Shown here: positions 1-7,451 of the stretch, in pieces
How positions within the stretch are numbered: the first letter of the stretch is position 1
How the letters are laid out: each line of letters starts with the position of its first letter
Virus record (IMG/VR): IMGVR_UViG_3300009158_003990
Location: 1 to 58,475 of that record
DNA length: 58,475 bases
DNA from: a virus
Reading direction: 5' to 3' (one strand)
Notes under the pieces: model-generated
What the model saw: the letters and a program-made list of their open reading frames with translations, nothing else
Told to the model about the DNA's origin: nothing
The model's database searches: none
Position numbers and translations under genes: made by a program

Positions 1-204
1 ATTGGGGGTGGTACTATCCAAGGTGGACAGGTTTATGGTGGTACAACCCATGATGGTATGGACATTCAACACAATCCATGCTCTATTGCTGATGTTTACG
101 CAACAGCCTACAAAGCTTTGGGTTTAGATCCAATGTTCCAAATTAGAGATAATTTAGGGCGACCAATACCTATATCAGAAGGAAAGGCTTTAGATATATT
201 TTGA
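1..204 (+). CDS. DUF1501 family protein, C-terminal fragment (5' end outside window)
   Basis: The first 67 codons are open from the window edge and end at TGA 202-204. The translation carries the typical C-terminal signature of DUF1501 proteins: a GGGTIQGGQVYGGT-like turn, a short DG segment, the phrase IADVYATAYKALGLDP, and a closing GRPIPISEG. DUF1501 proteins belong to the alkaline phosphatase/sulfatase-like superfamily and are very numerous in Planctomycetota; their substrate is unknown. The N-terminal metal-binding part lies outside the window. The next gene starts on the overlapping TTGA, so the two are probably co-transcribed. The family call comes from a remembered motif pattern, not a search. 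Confidence 0.75.
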   Translation: MGGGTIQGGQVYGGTTHDGMDIQHNPCSIADVYATAYKALGLDPMFQIRDNLGRPIPISEGKALDIF

Positions 205-1124
205 TTAATTATTCTTTATGCTTATTTAGTGAATTTGAAAATTCTGTTGAAGAGTCCACAAATAGTTTGCGTAGATATTCAACAGGATTACTTGAGTATT
301 TTTTAAAATTAAATCATGTTGACTTAAAAGTTGTTCAATTTGATTGGAAAACAGAGCGTAATCAAGAAAAAACTTTTGAAAAAATTCCAAAATGTGATTT
401 TTTATTAACAGCTTTATATGCATTAAATGTTTTAAATAACCCTCATTTAGCAAAAGAAAAGGTTAATTATAAAACTTCAACTTTTTTAGAAAATAAAAGT
501 TCGTGGGATTATTCATTTGGAAATCTAAAAGAAAGTTCTCCAGAATGCTATATTCCTTACCCTTGTTCAAAAAGATTGTTTAAATACAAAGAAAAAATTC
601 CAAAAACAATTCTTTTAGACGATCACAATTCAGAAATAGGTTTTGGAAAAGATATATCTGTACAAATAATGAATTGGTTAGAAGAATTTGTAGATAATGG
701 ATATAAAATTTATCAACTTACAAAACAAGGAGATCTGCCACATTCAAAATATATAGAGCCAATATTTAAATGCAATTATCAAGAATATATGGAAAAAACA
801 TCTGAAATTGAATCATTTATAATGACTCACCCAGGAGCTTATGAGAATTCTGTAATAGATATGGTTGCAAGAGGCATTAAAGTATTAGTTCCTATAGATC
901 AAGGAACATTTAAAAGATATGATAAAAGCGAAGGATTTGTGCCAAAAGAAATAATTCAAGATTTTAATTTAAAAACATTTAAAAATAAAGAAGAATTGAT
1001 AGGCGTTATAAAAAAACCATTTGACAATTCAAACATGAAAAGATACATATCTATGATGACTGATATGGAGGAAGTGGTTTCTATAATTGATAAAACTTTT
1101 CAAAGTATTTTAAGTAAAAACTAG
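201..1124 (+). CDS. Possible GT-B-like glycosyltransferase
   Basis: This 307-residue protein starts at TTG 201, overlapping the stop of the DUF1501 gene. An AAAGG sits 13 bases upstream, so the start is only moderately supported. The C-terminal half (about residues 140-260) has the layout of a GT-B donor-binding domain: a strand with TILLDDHN, a helix, then MTHPGAYENSVIDMVARGIKVLVP, which resembles the loop where family members pick one sugar-donor site and protect it. There is no clear E-x7-E motif. It precedes a 2OG oxygenase gene by seven bases. The alternative is an unrelated Rossmann-type protein; the transferase call is an inference. Confidence 0.45.
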   Translation: MINYSLCLFSEFENSVEESTNSLRRYSTGLLEYFLKLNHVDLKVVQFDWKTERNQEKTFEKIPKCDFLLTALYALNVLNNPHLAKEKVNYKTSTFLENKSSWDYSFGNLKESSPECYIPYPCSKRLFKYKEKIPKTILLDDHNSEIGFGKDISVQIMNWLEEFVDNGYKIYQLTKQGDLPHSKYIEPIFKCNYQEYMEKTSEIESFIMTHPGAYENSVIDMVARGIKVLVPIDQGTFKRYDKSEGFVPKEIIQDFNLKTFKNKEELIGVIKKPFDNSNMKRYISMMTDMEEVVSIIDKTFQSILSKN

Positions 1125-1131
1125 GAATAAT

Positions 1132-1629
1132 ATGATATTGCATTTAAAAGAATTTTTTACTAAAGAACAATGCTCTTTTTTAAGTGGTGTTTTGTTAGGT
1201 TATTACAAAAACAATAGCCTTACTTGGGAAGGCAATGATCATCATTATAAAAATTCTTATGGTTCAACAATTCCAGAGTTTGAATCTATACTTGAAGACA
1301 TAACCCCAAGAATAAAAATATTATTAAAGAATGACAACATAGTTAAAGTAAACAGTTATAGTAGAATTTATTTTAATGAATCGATTCTAAAAAAACATGT
1401 AGACAGACAAGATCTAGAATACACATTGAGTGTTTGTATATTTGATAATACAAGTAAAAAGTGGCCTTTATTTGTTGAGTTTGAGGATTCTGTTGTAGAA
1501 GTTGCAACGAATGTTGGTGATGGGGCATTAATTTTAGGAACAAAAATGCCACATTGGAGAGAAAATCTTGCGTGTAATGAAAATCAAATGATAATGCAGT
1601 GCTTTTTTCATTGGAAAAATATTAAGTAA
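1132..1629 (+). CDS. 2-oxoglutarate/Fe(II)-dependent oxygenase
   Basis: A 165-residue protein of the size of phage prolyl-hydroxylase-like oxygenases. The Fe(II) facial triad is visible as H-x-D in KHVDRQD (about residues 88-94) and a distal His in MPHWRENL (about 143-150). The Arg after that His could bind the carboxylate of 2-oxoglutarate. The core between them (SVCIFDNTSKKWPLFVEF, then VGDGALILG) fits the double-stranded beta-helix. Such enzymes hydroxylate proteins, nucleotides or lipids, and the substrate here is unknown. A second member of the superfamily lies at 5389. It is followed by two hairpins that probably end this transcript. Confidence 0.75.
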   Translation: MILHLKEFFTKEQCSFLSGVLLGYYKNNSLTWEGNDHHYKNSYGSTIPEFESILEDITPRIKILLKNDNIVKVNSYSRIYFNESILKKHVDRQDLEYTLSVCIFDNTSKKWPLFVEFEDSVVEVATNVGDGALILGTKMPHWRENLACNENQMIMQCFFHWKNIK

Positions 1630-1642
1630 TTTTAGATGAATA

Positions 1643-1665
1643 ATTGTTTGTTTAAAACGAACAAT
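1643..1665 (+). other. Hairpin downstream of the oxygenase gene
   Basis: Two 9-base arms (1643-1651 and 1657-1665) pair with one G-T wobble around a five-base loop. There is no T-run after it, so it is not a classical terminator by itself. A TATAAT hexamer at 1665-1670 touches its right arm, but no good -35 box is placed for it. Together with the terminator at 1674 it may form a tandem end-of-transcript structure. Confidence 0.4.
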
Positions 1666-1673
1666 ATAATATG

Positions 1674-1700
1674 GATCTGATATGTTATCAGGTCATTTTT
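1674..1700 (+). terminator. Probable intrinsic terminator
   Basis: An 8-base-pair stem (1674-1681 with 1687-1694, one G-T wobble) with a five-base loop is followed directly by ATTTTT. It lies between the oxygenase gene and the strong Shine-Dalgarno site of the next small gene. It therefore either ends the upstream unit or acts as an attenuator in a leader. Confidence 0.55.
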
Positions 1701-1725
1701 GCGGTGTCTTTAGGAGGAAGATTTT

Positions 1726-1941
1726 ATGTTGGATTTATTCTTGGCAACATCGATTGCCTTTGGTTCTGAGTCTGTTAATGCTATTGGACTTCGTTCTAAG
1801 TCCAGTTGTTCTGGTGGTGTTTGTTCGTCTTCTGCACCTGTTGCAGTTGAAACCAATAAAAAACCAGAAACAAAGGCTGTTATTGCTACGCAAAAACAAT
1901 CTAGGTTCAAAGGACATCTTCGCTCAAAGAAATGTCGTTAA
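1726..1941 (+). CDS. Small Cys-containing protein of unknown function
   Basis: A 71-residue reading frame with a near-perfect AGGAGG eight bases before its ATG, which makes it a well supported gene. The N-terminus is short and hydrophobic (LDLFLATSIAF), possibly a weak secretion signal. A Cys-Ser-Gly cluster follows (SSCSGGVCSSS, about residues 26-36), then a Lys-rich tail ending in Cys-Arg. It sits alone between two terminator-like hairpins, so it is probably its own transcription unit. No family is recognised. The Cys cluster might bind metal or form a disulfide. Confidence 0.65.
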   Translation: MLDLFLATSIAFGSESVNAIGLRSKSSCSGGVCSSSAPVAVETNKKPETKAVIATQKQSRFKGHLRSKKCR

Positions 1942-1953
1942 TCTATACGAGAC

Positions 1954-1985
1954 ATGGGGTTGTGTAAAAACAGCCCCATTGTTTT
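1954..1985 (+). terminator. Intrinsic terminator after the small Cys gene
   Basis: A GC-containing 10-base-pair stem (1954-1963 with 1970-1979, one G-T wobble) with loop GTAAAA is followed by TGTTTTG. It is the best-formed terminator in this part of the window and separates the 71-residue protein from the methyltransferase gene. Confidence 0.75.
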
Positions 1986-2015
1986 GTAAGAAAAACACAT
2001 ACATATTTCTTACAA
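1984..2015 (+). promoter_or_regulatory. Perfect 10-bp inverted repeat abutting the methyltransferase Shine-Dalgarno
   Basis: Arms at 1984-1993 (TTGTAAGAAA) and 2006-2015 (TTTCTTACAA) are perfectly complementary around a 12-base spacer. The right arm runs straight into the AAGGAGG site at 2014-2020, and two further T-G pairs could extend the stem into it. It could be an operator bound by a dimeric protein or an RNA hairpin that limits translation of the methyltransferase gene. Confidence 0.5.
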
Positions 2016-2025
2016 GGAGGTTTAA

Positions 2026-2925
2026 GTGCTTAAAGTTTATGACATGTTTTCGGGCATAGGCGGTTTTGCTTTAGGGTTTCAAAAAGAAGGTTTTGAAGTA
2101 ACTGCTTTCGCAGAAGTAGATAAGTATCCTTCTCAAGTCTTGGCAAAAAACTTTCCAAACATTCCAAATTATGGCGATGTTACAAAAATAAAATACGAAA
2201 AAGATCAATTTGATGTAATAGTTGGGGGTTTCCCTTGCACAGATATATCTATAGCAAGCCAATCAAAGGAGGGCATATATGGAAAAAGATCGTTCCTATG
2301 GAAAGAATTCTTCCGAGCAGTTAGAGATGTTCAACCAAAATACTGTGTCATTGAAAATGTCTTTATGCTGCTTGGAAGAGGGCTTGAAACGGTATTACAA
2401 GACCTTGCCAGCATCGGGTACGATGCGACTTATACAACGCTCGATGCCCAATACTGTGGAACAGCCCAACGAAGGCGTAGGGTTTACATTTTGGGGGTGC
2501 GTGATGGAATCCCCGCCAATAGCGATATACTCCAGTTTGGCCCTCGTAGTACTAGAACCTGTCAACAAAGCGTTCAACTTGTCAAAAAAAGCTTTGAATG
2601 GAATTTTAAAGAGAGCATGTGGTTCAAAGAAACCTTTGCCTACTTTACTCGCCAAAGAAGTGATCAATTTGATGAATGCGGAGTCTCATCAACCTTAACA
2701 AAAAGAGATTATAAATCATTTACAGATTTAGTGGTATCTGATGGGAATATACGCAGAGTAACGCCTACAGAGAGACTTAGACTTATGGGTTTTCATGACC
2801 ATTGGCATATTCCAGATGCTTCAAATACTGATAAATATAAATACAATGGTATGCATGTACCTTCAGTACAGTACATAGCAAGATGTTTAAAGGAGTATCA
2901 CAAATGTTTGAGTTCTCAAAAATAG
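2026..2925 (+). CDS. DNA (cytosine-5) methyltransferase
   Basis: This 299-residue protein carries the ordered C5-methylase motifs. Motif I is FSGIGGFALG (residues 7-16). Motif IV is GGFPCTDIS with the catalytic Cys. Motif VI is ENV, and motif VIII is AQRRRRVY. A C-terminal PSVQYIARCL represents motif X. It transfers a methyl group from SAM to a cytosine in a short target. The start is GTG 2026, five bases after AAGGAGG. No restriction enzyme gene is adjacent, so it is an orphan, presumably protecting phage DNA from host restriction. The middle of the gene (about 2390-2570) looks richer in GC than its neighbours, which hints at recent acquisition. Confidence 0.93.
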   Translation: MLKVYDMFSGIGGFALGFQKEGFEVTAFAEVDKYPSQVLAKNFPNIPNYGDVTKIKYEKDQFDVIVGGFPCTDISIASQSKEGIYGKRSFLWKEFFRAVRDVQPKYCVIENVFMLLGRGLETVLQDLASIGYDATYTTLDAQYCGTAQRRRRVYILGVRDGIPANSDILQFGPRSTRTCQQSVQLVKKSFEWNFKESMWFKETFAYFTRQRSDQFDECGVSSTLTKRDYKSFTDLVVSDGNIRRVTPTERLRLMGFHDHWHIPDASNTDKYKYNGMHVPSVQYIARCLKEYHKCLSSQK

Positions 2926-3536
2926 CAGAAAAATTTGACGAACACTTGTCTGGACAATTATATTGGCACAGCAATTTCGTTAATCATTTCTTGCCTGAGA
3001 TTGCATCTGTATTTATGGCAGAAGAAACAAATTGTTATGATTTTGGGGCAAGCACAGGTAATGTTGAGTTAGCTTTATCAAGTATGATTAAATCAAGAAA
3101 CATAGATTTTATACCTGTTGAAAAATGCAAAGAAATGGTAGAAAGATATAAAGGTGAAAGCGAAGTAGTTCTTGATGACTTTCTCAATATTTATATGGAA
3201 GAGTTTTCATTTGCCACATGCATTTTATCTCTATGTTTTGTTCATCCATCAAAAAGAGAAATGTTTATAGATTCTTTAAAAAATAACTGTATGATTGGCG
3301 GTGCTTTTGTGATATTAGAAAAAATGAAATCTAAAGGTGGATACTTAGGAACAGCTTTAAATAGAGTCACATGGCGTAACAAGATTGAAAATGGTGAATC
3401 TTTAAAAATGGTGATTAATAAAGAGCTTTCTTTAAGTGGTGTTCAGTATCCATTAAGCGAAAAAGAACTTGAAGGATTTGAGTTAATATGGGCTTATGGT
3501 GATTTTAGAGCTTATATTTGGCTAAAGGAGTTTTAA
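2904..3536 (+). CDS. Class I SAM-dependent methyltransferase, CmoA-like
   Basis: The start at ATG 2904 is preferred over an earlier in-frame ATG because AAGGAG lies eight bases upstream; this overlaps the C5 methylase by 22 bases. The 210-residue protein has a SAM-binding motif I, YDFGASTGNVELAL (about residues 48-61), an acidic residue after strand 2 (PVEK), and post-motif CILSLCFVHPSKR. The C-terminal WRNKI and ELSLSGVQYPL segments match phage proteins resembling the tRNA carboxy-SAM enzyme CmoA. The substrate is unknown. Confidence 0.7.
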   Translation: MFEFSKIAEKFDEHLSGQLYWHSNFVNHFLPEIASVFMAEETNCYDFGASTGNVELALSSMIKSRNIDFIPVEKCKEMVERYKGESEVVLDDFLNIYMEEFSFATCILSLCFVHPSKREMFIDSLKNNCMIGGAFVILEKMKSKGGYLGTALNRVTWRNKIENGESLKMVINKELSLSGVQYPLSEKELEGFELIWAYGDFRAYIWLKEF

Positions 3537-3537
3537 A

Positions 3538-3786
3538 ATGGATGAAGAATTAGATTATCATTGTTCTGAATGCGGTGTTCAAATTTCAGAGTGGATGCTT
3601 AGAGATGTAGATGGAGTTACAGTTGACACTTGTTTAAATTGTGCTATTAAAACATCATTAATGTCATGCCCTGTTTGCAATAAAAATATAGGAATGACAA
3701 ATGTAGATCGTGCAAATAGAATACTAGGAGATGGATGGGAAGAAATGTGTGAAGAGTGTGCAACTGAATTTAATAGAAAGAAATAA
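3538..3786 (+). CDS. Small zinc-finger protein with four CxxC knuckles
   Basis: An 82-residue protein with four cysteine pairs: CSEC, CLNC, CPVC and CEEC. They are spaced as two treble-clef or rubredoxin-like zinc sites. A GGAG stands a few bases before the ATG. It starts two bases after the methyltransferase stop, so they share a transcript. It could bind nucleic acid or protein. No specific family is recognised. Confidence 0.6.
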   Translation: MDEELDYHCSECGVQISEWMLRDVDGVTVDTCLNCAIKTSLMSCPVCNKNIGMTNVDRANRILGDGWEEMCEECATEFNRKK

Positions 3787-3787
3787 A

Positions 3788-3937
3788 ATGGAAGATGAAT
3801 TTATTATTACTTTTTTAAATAATAAAAAGTATAGAATTAAAGATGTTAAAAAAATAGTTAAAGATGAACCAAAAATTAACAAAAAATATATAAGCGAGAT
3901 AGATGAAAAAATATGTAAGTGGAAAATAAAATGGTGA
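3788..3937 (+). CDS. Hypothetical protein, 49 residues
   Basis: ATG 3788 follows the previous stop at 3784-3786 by one base and gives a 49-residue Lys/Glu-rich protein with two predicted beta strands (FIITFLNNKKYRI). The frame extends upstream to 3731 but that would lie inside the zinc-finger gene, so the later start is chosen. The tight packing supports it; nothing in the sequence gives a function. Confidence 0.5.
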   Translation: MEDEFIITFLNNKKYRIKDVKKIVKDEPKINKKYISEIDEKICKWKIKW

Positions 3938-4350
3938 ACATAAAGTTAATAATAAATAATAAAGTTTATTATGCTATGTGTAGTGATGAATCAAATAAAC
4001 AAAAAATGAAAATGGGTATAACTTGGGCAGATTTACTTCATCATCTTGAATCTGGTCCATTTTTAGAAGAATCTGAAATAAATCAAAATAGCGAAAACAA
4101 TCACCTAATAGATTTATCTGAAAGCTTAGATGGATTAAAGTTTTTAATTTTTACTTTTAAAAGCAATGGTAAAAAAATGTTTTCTGTTCACTGTAATGAA
4201 AAAATTTTGATTAGTAAAAAAATGCCATTTAATAAATGGAGAGCTTATTTAAGTTGTGGACATTCTTTTTTGATGGACTCATCTATAGACAGTCAAAATA
4301 AATATAAAAGGGTTTTTTGTTCTAATTGTTTGGAGCATTCTTATGATTAA
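3931..4350 (+). CDS. Hypothetical protein with C-terminal Cys/His pair
   Basis: A 139-residue protein starting at ATG 3931, which overlaps the previous stop by seven bases. Its N-terminus reads as beta strands (VNIKLIINNKVYY). Its C-terminal 40 residues contain CGHSF and CSNC, arranged like a small zinc-binding site. The family is unknown. It sits in a run of small, overlapping genes between the methyltransferases and the second oxygenase. Confidence 0.55.
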   Translation: MVNIKLIINNKVYYAMCSDESNKQKMKMGITWADLLHHLESGPFLEESEINQNSENNHLIDLSESLDGLKFLIFTFKSNGKKMFSVHCNEKILISKKMPFNKWRAYLSCGHSFLMDSSIDSQNKYKRVFCSNCLEHSYD

Positions 4351-4408
4351 TGGTTATGTAAGAAAAGATAGGCTTTCTAAAATAAAATTAATTTCTGGAG
4401 GACTAGTA

Positions 4409-4786
4409 ATGATTTCTTTAGAGCAATTAGAGTATTTGCTTAAAGATCTTACTGGAAAATCATATGATGTTTTTGAAATTTTTACTTTAATTAGAGGTTT
4501 TGATGGCGACATAATAAATATGGATATGATGGATACTATGGTTGCTGATTGCATGTACACTTTAAATACAGACGGAACTAATTGTAAACATGTTACTTTA
4601 TCGCCTGTTGCCGAAGAAAAAGAAACATCTAGAATGATTATGGAAGGTGAGCAAACAATGCAGGAATATTATATTTCTGAAACAAGAAGACTTAAAGTTA
4701 ATATTTCAAAGAATCTTAGTTTTGTAACCGAAAAATGTAATGAATACAAAAAGGCAATGATAGGTAAAAAAAATGAAAACAGATGA
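4409..4786 (+). CDS. Hypothetical protein, 125 residues
   Basis: ATG 4409 is chosen over the upstream in-frame ATG 4343 because TGGAGGA lies seven bases before it. The upstream start would overlap the previous gene by eight bases, which is also possible and would add 22 residues. The protein is acidic and mostly helical, with no recognised domain. Its stop overlaps the next start by 14 bases, as in a translationally coupled operon. Confidence 0.55.
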   Translation: MISLEQLEYLLKDLTGKSYDVFEIFTLIRGFDGDIINMDMMDTMVADCMYTLNTDGTNCKHVTLSPVAEEKETSRMIMEGEQTMQEYYISETRRLKVNISKNLSFVTEKCNEYKKAMIGKKNENR

Positions 4787-5396
4787 TATTATGAAAAGAA
4801 TTGAGCATGGAAATAGTTTAGCGGACAAACTAGCACATTATCTCAATTTTAGATTTAAGTATGAATTTGAAAAAGCTTCTCTTGAAGAAGATAGAAATCT
4901 AATGATTGATTATAAATGTAAGAAAAATAATAAAACTGCACAATTTAAGTGTCGTGAAAATAAATCAGACATTATTTATGAAGTAATGAGATTTTATTCT
5001 TTAAATGGACAAGATCATCAAGAAGCACCAGGAAGAGATGTGAGAACAACATCACAACTTTATATATGCTTATCTTCTGATAAAAGAAAAATAATTGTTG
5101 CAGAAACTGAAGCTGTTAAAAAAGTTGTAAATAAAGAAATGCAAAAAATAATAATGAATGCTGGAGTAGCAAAACAATATGAAATAGATTGTCAGACAAC
5201 AAGAAATAAAACAAAAAGATTGTCTACAAGCAAGTCTGGAATTGAAATATGGTTTAAGGTAGACGAAGGAAGAGACTCAAGATATTACAGTAAAGTTTTA
5301 GTTTTTATTCCATATTCTGCAATATTTGAATCAATAACAATTGATGTAAGAGAAAATGAAAATATAGAAGATGAAAGGACTTGGAAAAATGAATGA
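4773..5396 (+). CDS. Unknown protein, possible restriction-like nuclease fold
   Basis: A 207-residue protein. Residues about 35-60 read NLMIDYKCKKNNKTAQFKCREN, i.e. an Asp, a short hairpin and then QFKCR. That is the spacing of a PD-(D/E)xK core with Gln in place of Glu. The rest has no motif I recognise. The 3' end overlaps the second 2OG oxygenase by eight bases. The nuclease idea rests on this one motif, so I treat the function as open. Confidence 0.45.
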   Translation: MKTDDIMKRIEHGNSLADKLAHYLNFRFKYEFEKASLEEDRNLMIDYKCKKNNKTAQFKCRENKSDIIYEVMRFYSLNGQDHQEAPGRDVRTTSQLYICLSSDKRKIIVAETEAVKKVVNKEMQKIIMNAGVAKQYEIDCQTTRNKTKRLSTSKSGIEIWFKVDEGRDSRYYSKVLVFIPYSAIFESITIDVRENENIEDERTWKNE

Positions 5397-5985
5397 TGAA
5401 ATCATGTTTAATCAAAGAAATCCACATGTTGTAATTGTTGATGAATTTTATAAAGATCCAGATTCAATTGTAGAAACAACAAAAGAATTTGTATTTAAAG
5501 AAGAAAATAAATTTTACAAAGGAAAAAGAACAACCCAATGTTTATTTCCTTATGTAAAAGAAGAATTTGAAAGAATACTTAATGTTGAAATAGTTGATTG
5601 GTTAAATCAACCTATGAATGGCGTTTTTCAAATAACAGAAGGCAAAGATCCTTTAGTCTATCATAGCGATCAACAAGACTATGCAGCAGCAGTATATTTA
5701 ACAAAAGATGGACCAACAAATGCTGGAACATCATTTTGGATAGATAAAAAATATGGGTGTAGAAGACCACCAAGTCACCCATTAGAACATAGAGAAGGAA
5801 TAAGCGATTCAGATATATATACACAACATAATCTTACGCATGAAGATAATTGGGAATTAGTAGATAGAGTTGGTTCTGTGTATAATCGCCTAGTTATTTG
5901 GGATGGAAAAATGATTCATTCTGCCACTATGTATGGTGATTTTTCTAGGTTGGTTCAACTATTCTTTTTTAATGTGAAAAAATAA
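5389..5985 (+). CDS. 2OG/Fe(II) oxygenase-like protein
   Basis: ATG 5389 is favoured over 5371 because AAAGGA precedes it at a good distance. The 199-residue product has the iron ligands H-x-D in YHSDQQDYAAAVYLT (about residues 90-104) and a distal His in DGKMIHSATMYG. An Arg follows in SRLVQLFFF, which in this superfamily holds 2-oxoglutarate. The N-terminal IVDEFYKDPDSIV phrase is shared by many phage and marine bacterial oxygenases. It is directly coupled (TAATG) to a glycosyltransferase-methyltransferase fusion, which suggests action on a glycan or the same surface polymer. Confidence 0.7.
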   Translation: MNDEIMFNQRNPHVVIVDEFYKDPDSIVETTKEFVFKEENKFYKGKRTTQCLFPYVKEEFERILNVEIVDWLNQPMNGVFQITEGKDPLVYHSDQQDYAAAVYLTKDGPTNAGTSFWIDKKYGCRRPPSHPLEHREGISDSDIYTQHNLTHEDNWELVDRVGSVYNRLVIWDGKMIHSATMYGDFSRLVQLFFFNVKK

Positions 5986-7235
5986 TGCCATACTTTTCAA
6001 TTGTAACACCAACACATAACGCACAATTTCTTGCTAGACTTTCTAGATCTATAGAAAGGCAAACATTTAAAGATTTTGAATGGATAATTGTTCCTAATGG
6101 AAATGCCAACATTGATATTGAAACTTTGGCTTTTAAACCAAAAGTTATTTATTCTGGTTATCCAAATTCAAAATTAATTGGTCATTTTAAAAAAAGAGGG
6201 TGCTTTGCATCTCAAGGAACTATATTAGTAGAAGTAGATCATGATGATGAACTAACAGAAGATTGCTTGCAAGAATTATATAATGCATTTAATTCAGATG
6301 AGACAATTGATTTTGCATATTCAAATTGTGCAGAAATAAATGCTGATGGAGAACCATTTGTTTACTCTAACTATTTTGGCTGGAGAAATAGACCGCTTAA
6401 GTATTATGGAAGAGATCTTTTAGAACTAATATCATTCGATCCAAATCCAGCTTCATTTTCTAAGATTTGGTTTGCACCAAATCATGTGAGAGCTTGGAAA
6501 AAATCTTTCTATGATAAAATTGGTGGTCATAATGAAACAATGGAAGTTTTAGATGATCACGATATTCTTTGCAGAACATACATACAAGGCAAAGTTAAAC
6601 ATATAGATAAGTGTTTGTATATTTACTATAAGCACAAAGAAAATACCTGTTATGGTGAGAAGAATGCTTTTATTCAAGAAGAGACATTAAACATTCATGA
6701 TAAGTATATTTATGCATTAGTTGAGAAATGGTGCGACCTTAATAGTTTGCTTAAGATAGACCTTTGTGGAGGTTTTAATTCTCCAAAGGGGTACAAGTCA
6801 ATAGACATGCAAAACGCAGAAATTATACACGATTTAAACGATCCTTGGCCTTTTAAAGATAGCGAAGTAGGATTGATAAGGGCACATGATGCACTAGAAC
6901 ATTTAAGAGATCCAATTCATGTTATGAGAGAATCTTATAGGTGCTTGTGTCCAATGGGTTGGTTTTTAACTCAAACCCCATCAACAGATGGTAGAGGTGC
7001 TTTTCAAGATCCAACACACATATCTTTTTGGAACAGCAATAGCTTTTGGTATTACACTAAAGAAGAACAGGCAAAATATATCGGAACACCAGTAAGATTT
7101 CAAGGAAATAGAATTAAGAATTTTTATCCAACTGATTGGCACAAGACACATAATATACTTTATGTAAAAGCTGACCTTGTAAGACTTCCAGATAGAAATT
7201 TAAATGTAAGAGTTCCTGGAGAAGTCTCAATATGA
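5985..7235 (+). CDS. Fusion: GT2 glycosyltransferase plus SAM methyltransferase
   Basis: A 416-residue two-domain protein. Residues 1 to about 245 form a GT-A family 2 transferase: YFSIVTPTHNAQF at the N-terminus, EVDHDDELT with the metal-binding DxD-like acid cluster, and LDDHDILCR near its end. Residues about 255-400 form a class I methyltransferase of the type-11 group: IDLCGGFNSPKGYKSIDM, the phrase DLNDPWPFKDSEV, DALEHLRDP, and TPSTDGRGAFQDPTH. The sugar-transfer and methyl-transfer steps may be sequential on one glycan, for instance adding and capping a residue. The start codon overlaps the oxygenase stop. Confidence 0.85.
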   Translation: MPYFSIVTPTHNAQFLARLSRSIERQTFKDFEWIIVPNGNANIDIETLAFKPKVIYSGYPNSKLIGHFKKRGCFASQGTILVEVDHDDELTEDCLQELYNAFNSDETIDFAYSNCAEINADGEPFVYSNYFGWRNRPLKYYGRDLLELISFDPNPASFSKIWFAPNHVRAWKKSFYDKIGGHNETMEVLDDHDILCRTYIQGKVKHIDKCLYIYYKHKENTCYGEKNAFIQEETLNIHDKYIYALVEKWCDLNSLLKIDLCGGFNSPKGYKSIDMQNAEIIHDLNDPWPFKDSEVGLIRAHDALEHLRDPIHVMRESYRCLCPMGWFLTQTPSTDGRGAFQDPTHISFWNSNSFWYYTKEEQAKYIGTPVRFQGNRIKNFYPTDWHKTHNILYVKADLVRLPDRNLNVRVPGEVSI

Positions 7236-7444
7236 AAATAATAATTAAAAACACATCTGGAGATTTTTTTTGCAAACAACCAGAAGTTGGAATTACAAAA
7301 AATAAAAAAGATGCCCATATATTTTTTTGTTTAAATGATTATCATGCAAATTTAATTTTAGAAAAAACAAAGCAATTTATTTCAAATGATAATTTAAATC
7401 TTGAGATTATTGATAAAACAGAAATTAATTTAAATATAGAGTAA
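7232..7444 (+). CDS. Hypothetical protein, 70 residues
   Basis: The start overlaps the fusion gene's stop by four bases (ATGA) and is preceded by TGGAGAAG, so translation is well supported. The product has alternating strands and helices and an unusually Asn/Lys-rich composition. No motif or family is recognised. Confidence 0.55.
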   Translation: MKIIIKNTSGDFFCKQPEVGITKNKKDAHIFFCLNDYHANLILEKTKQFISNDNLNLEIIDKTEINLNIE

Positions 7445-7451
7445 AACATTT

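Noticed and set aside
1642-1670. Sigma-70 promoter with TATAAT at 1665-1670
   Set aside because: The best -35-like sequence is only 15 bases away and overlaps a hairpin, and transcription would run straight into a terminator.
1682-2059. 125-codon forward frame between the oxygenase and the methyltransferase
   Set aside because: It runs through a terminator and a hairpin, overlaps the well-supported 71-residue gene in another frame, and has no ribosome site.
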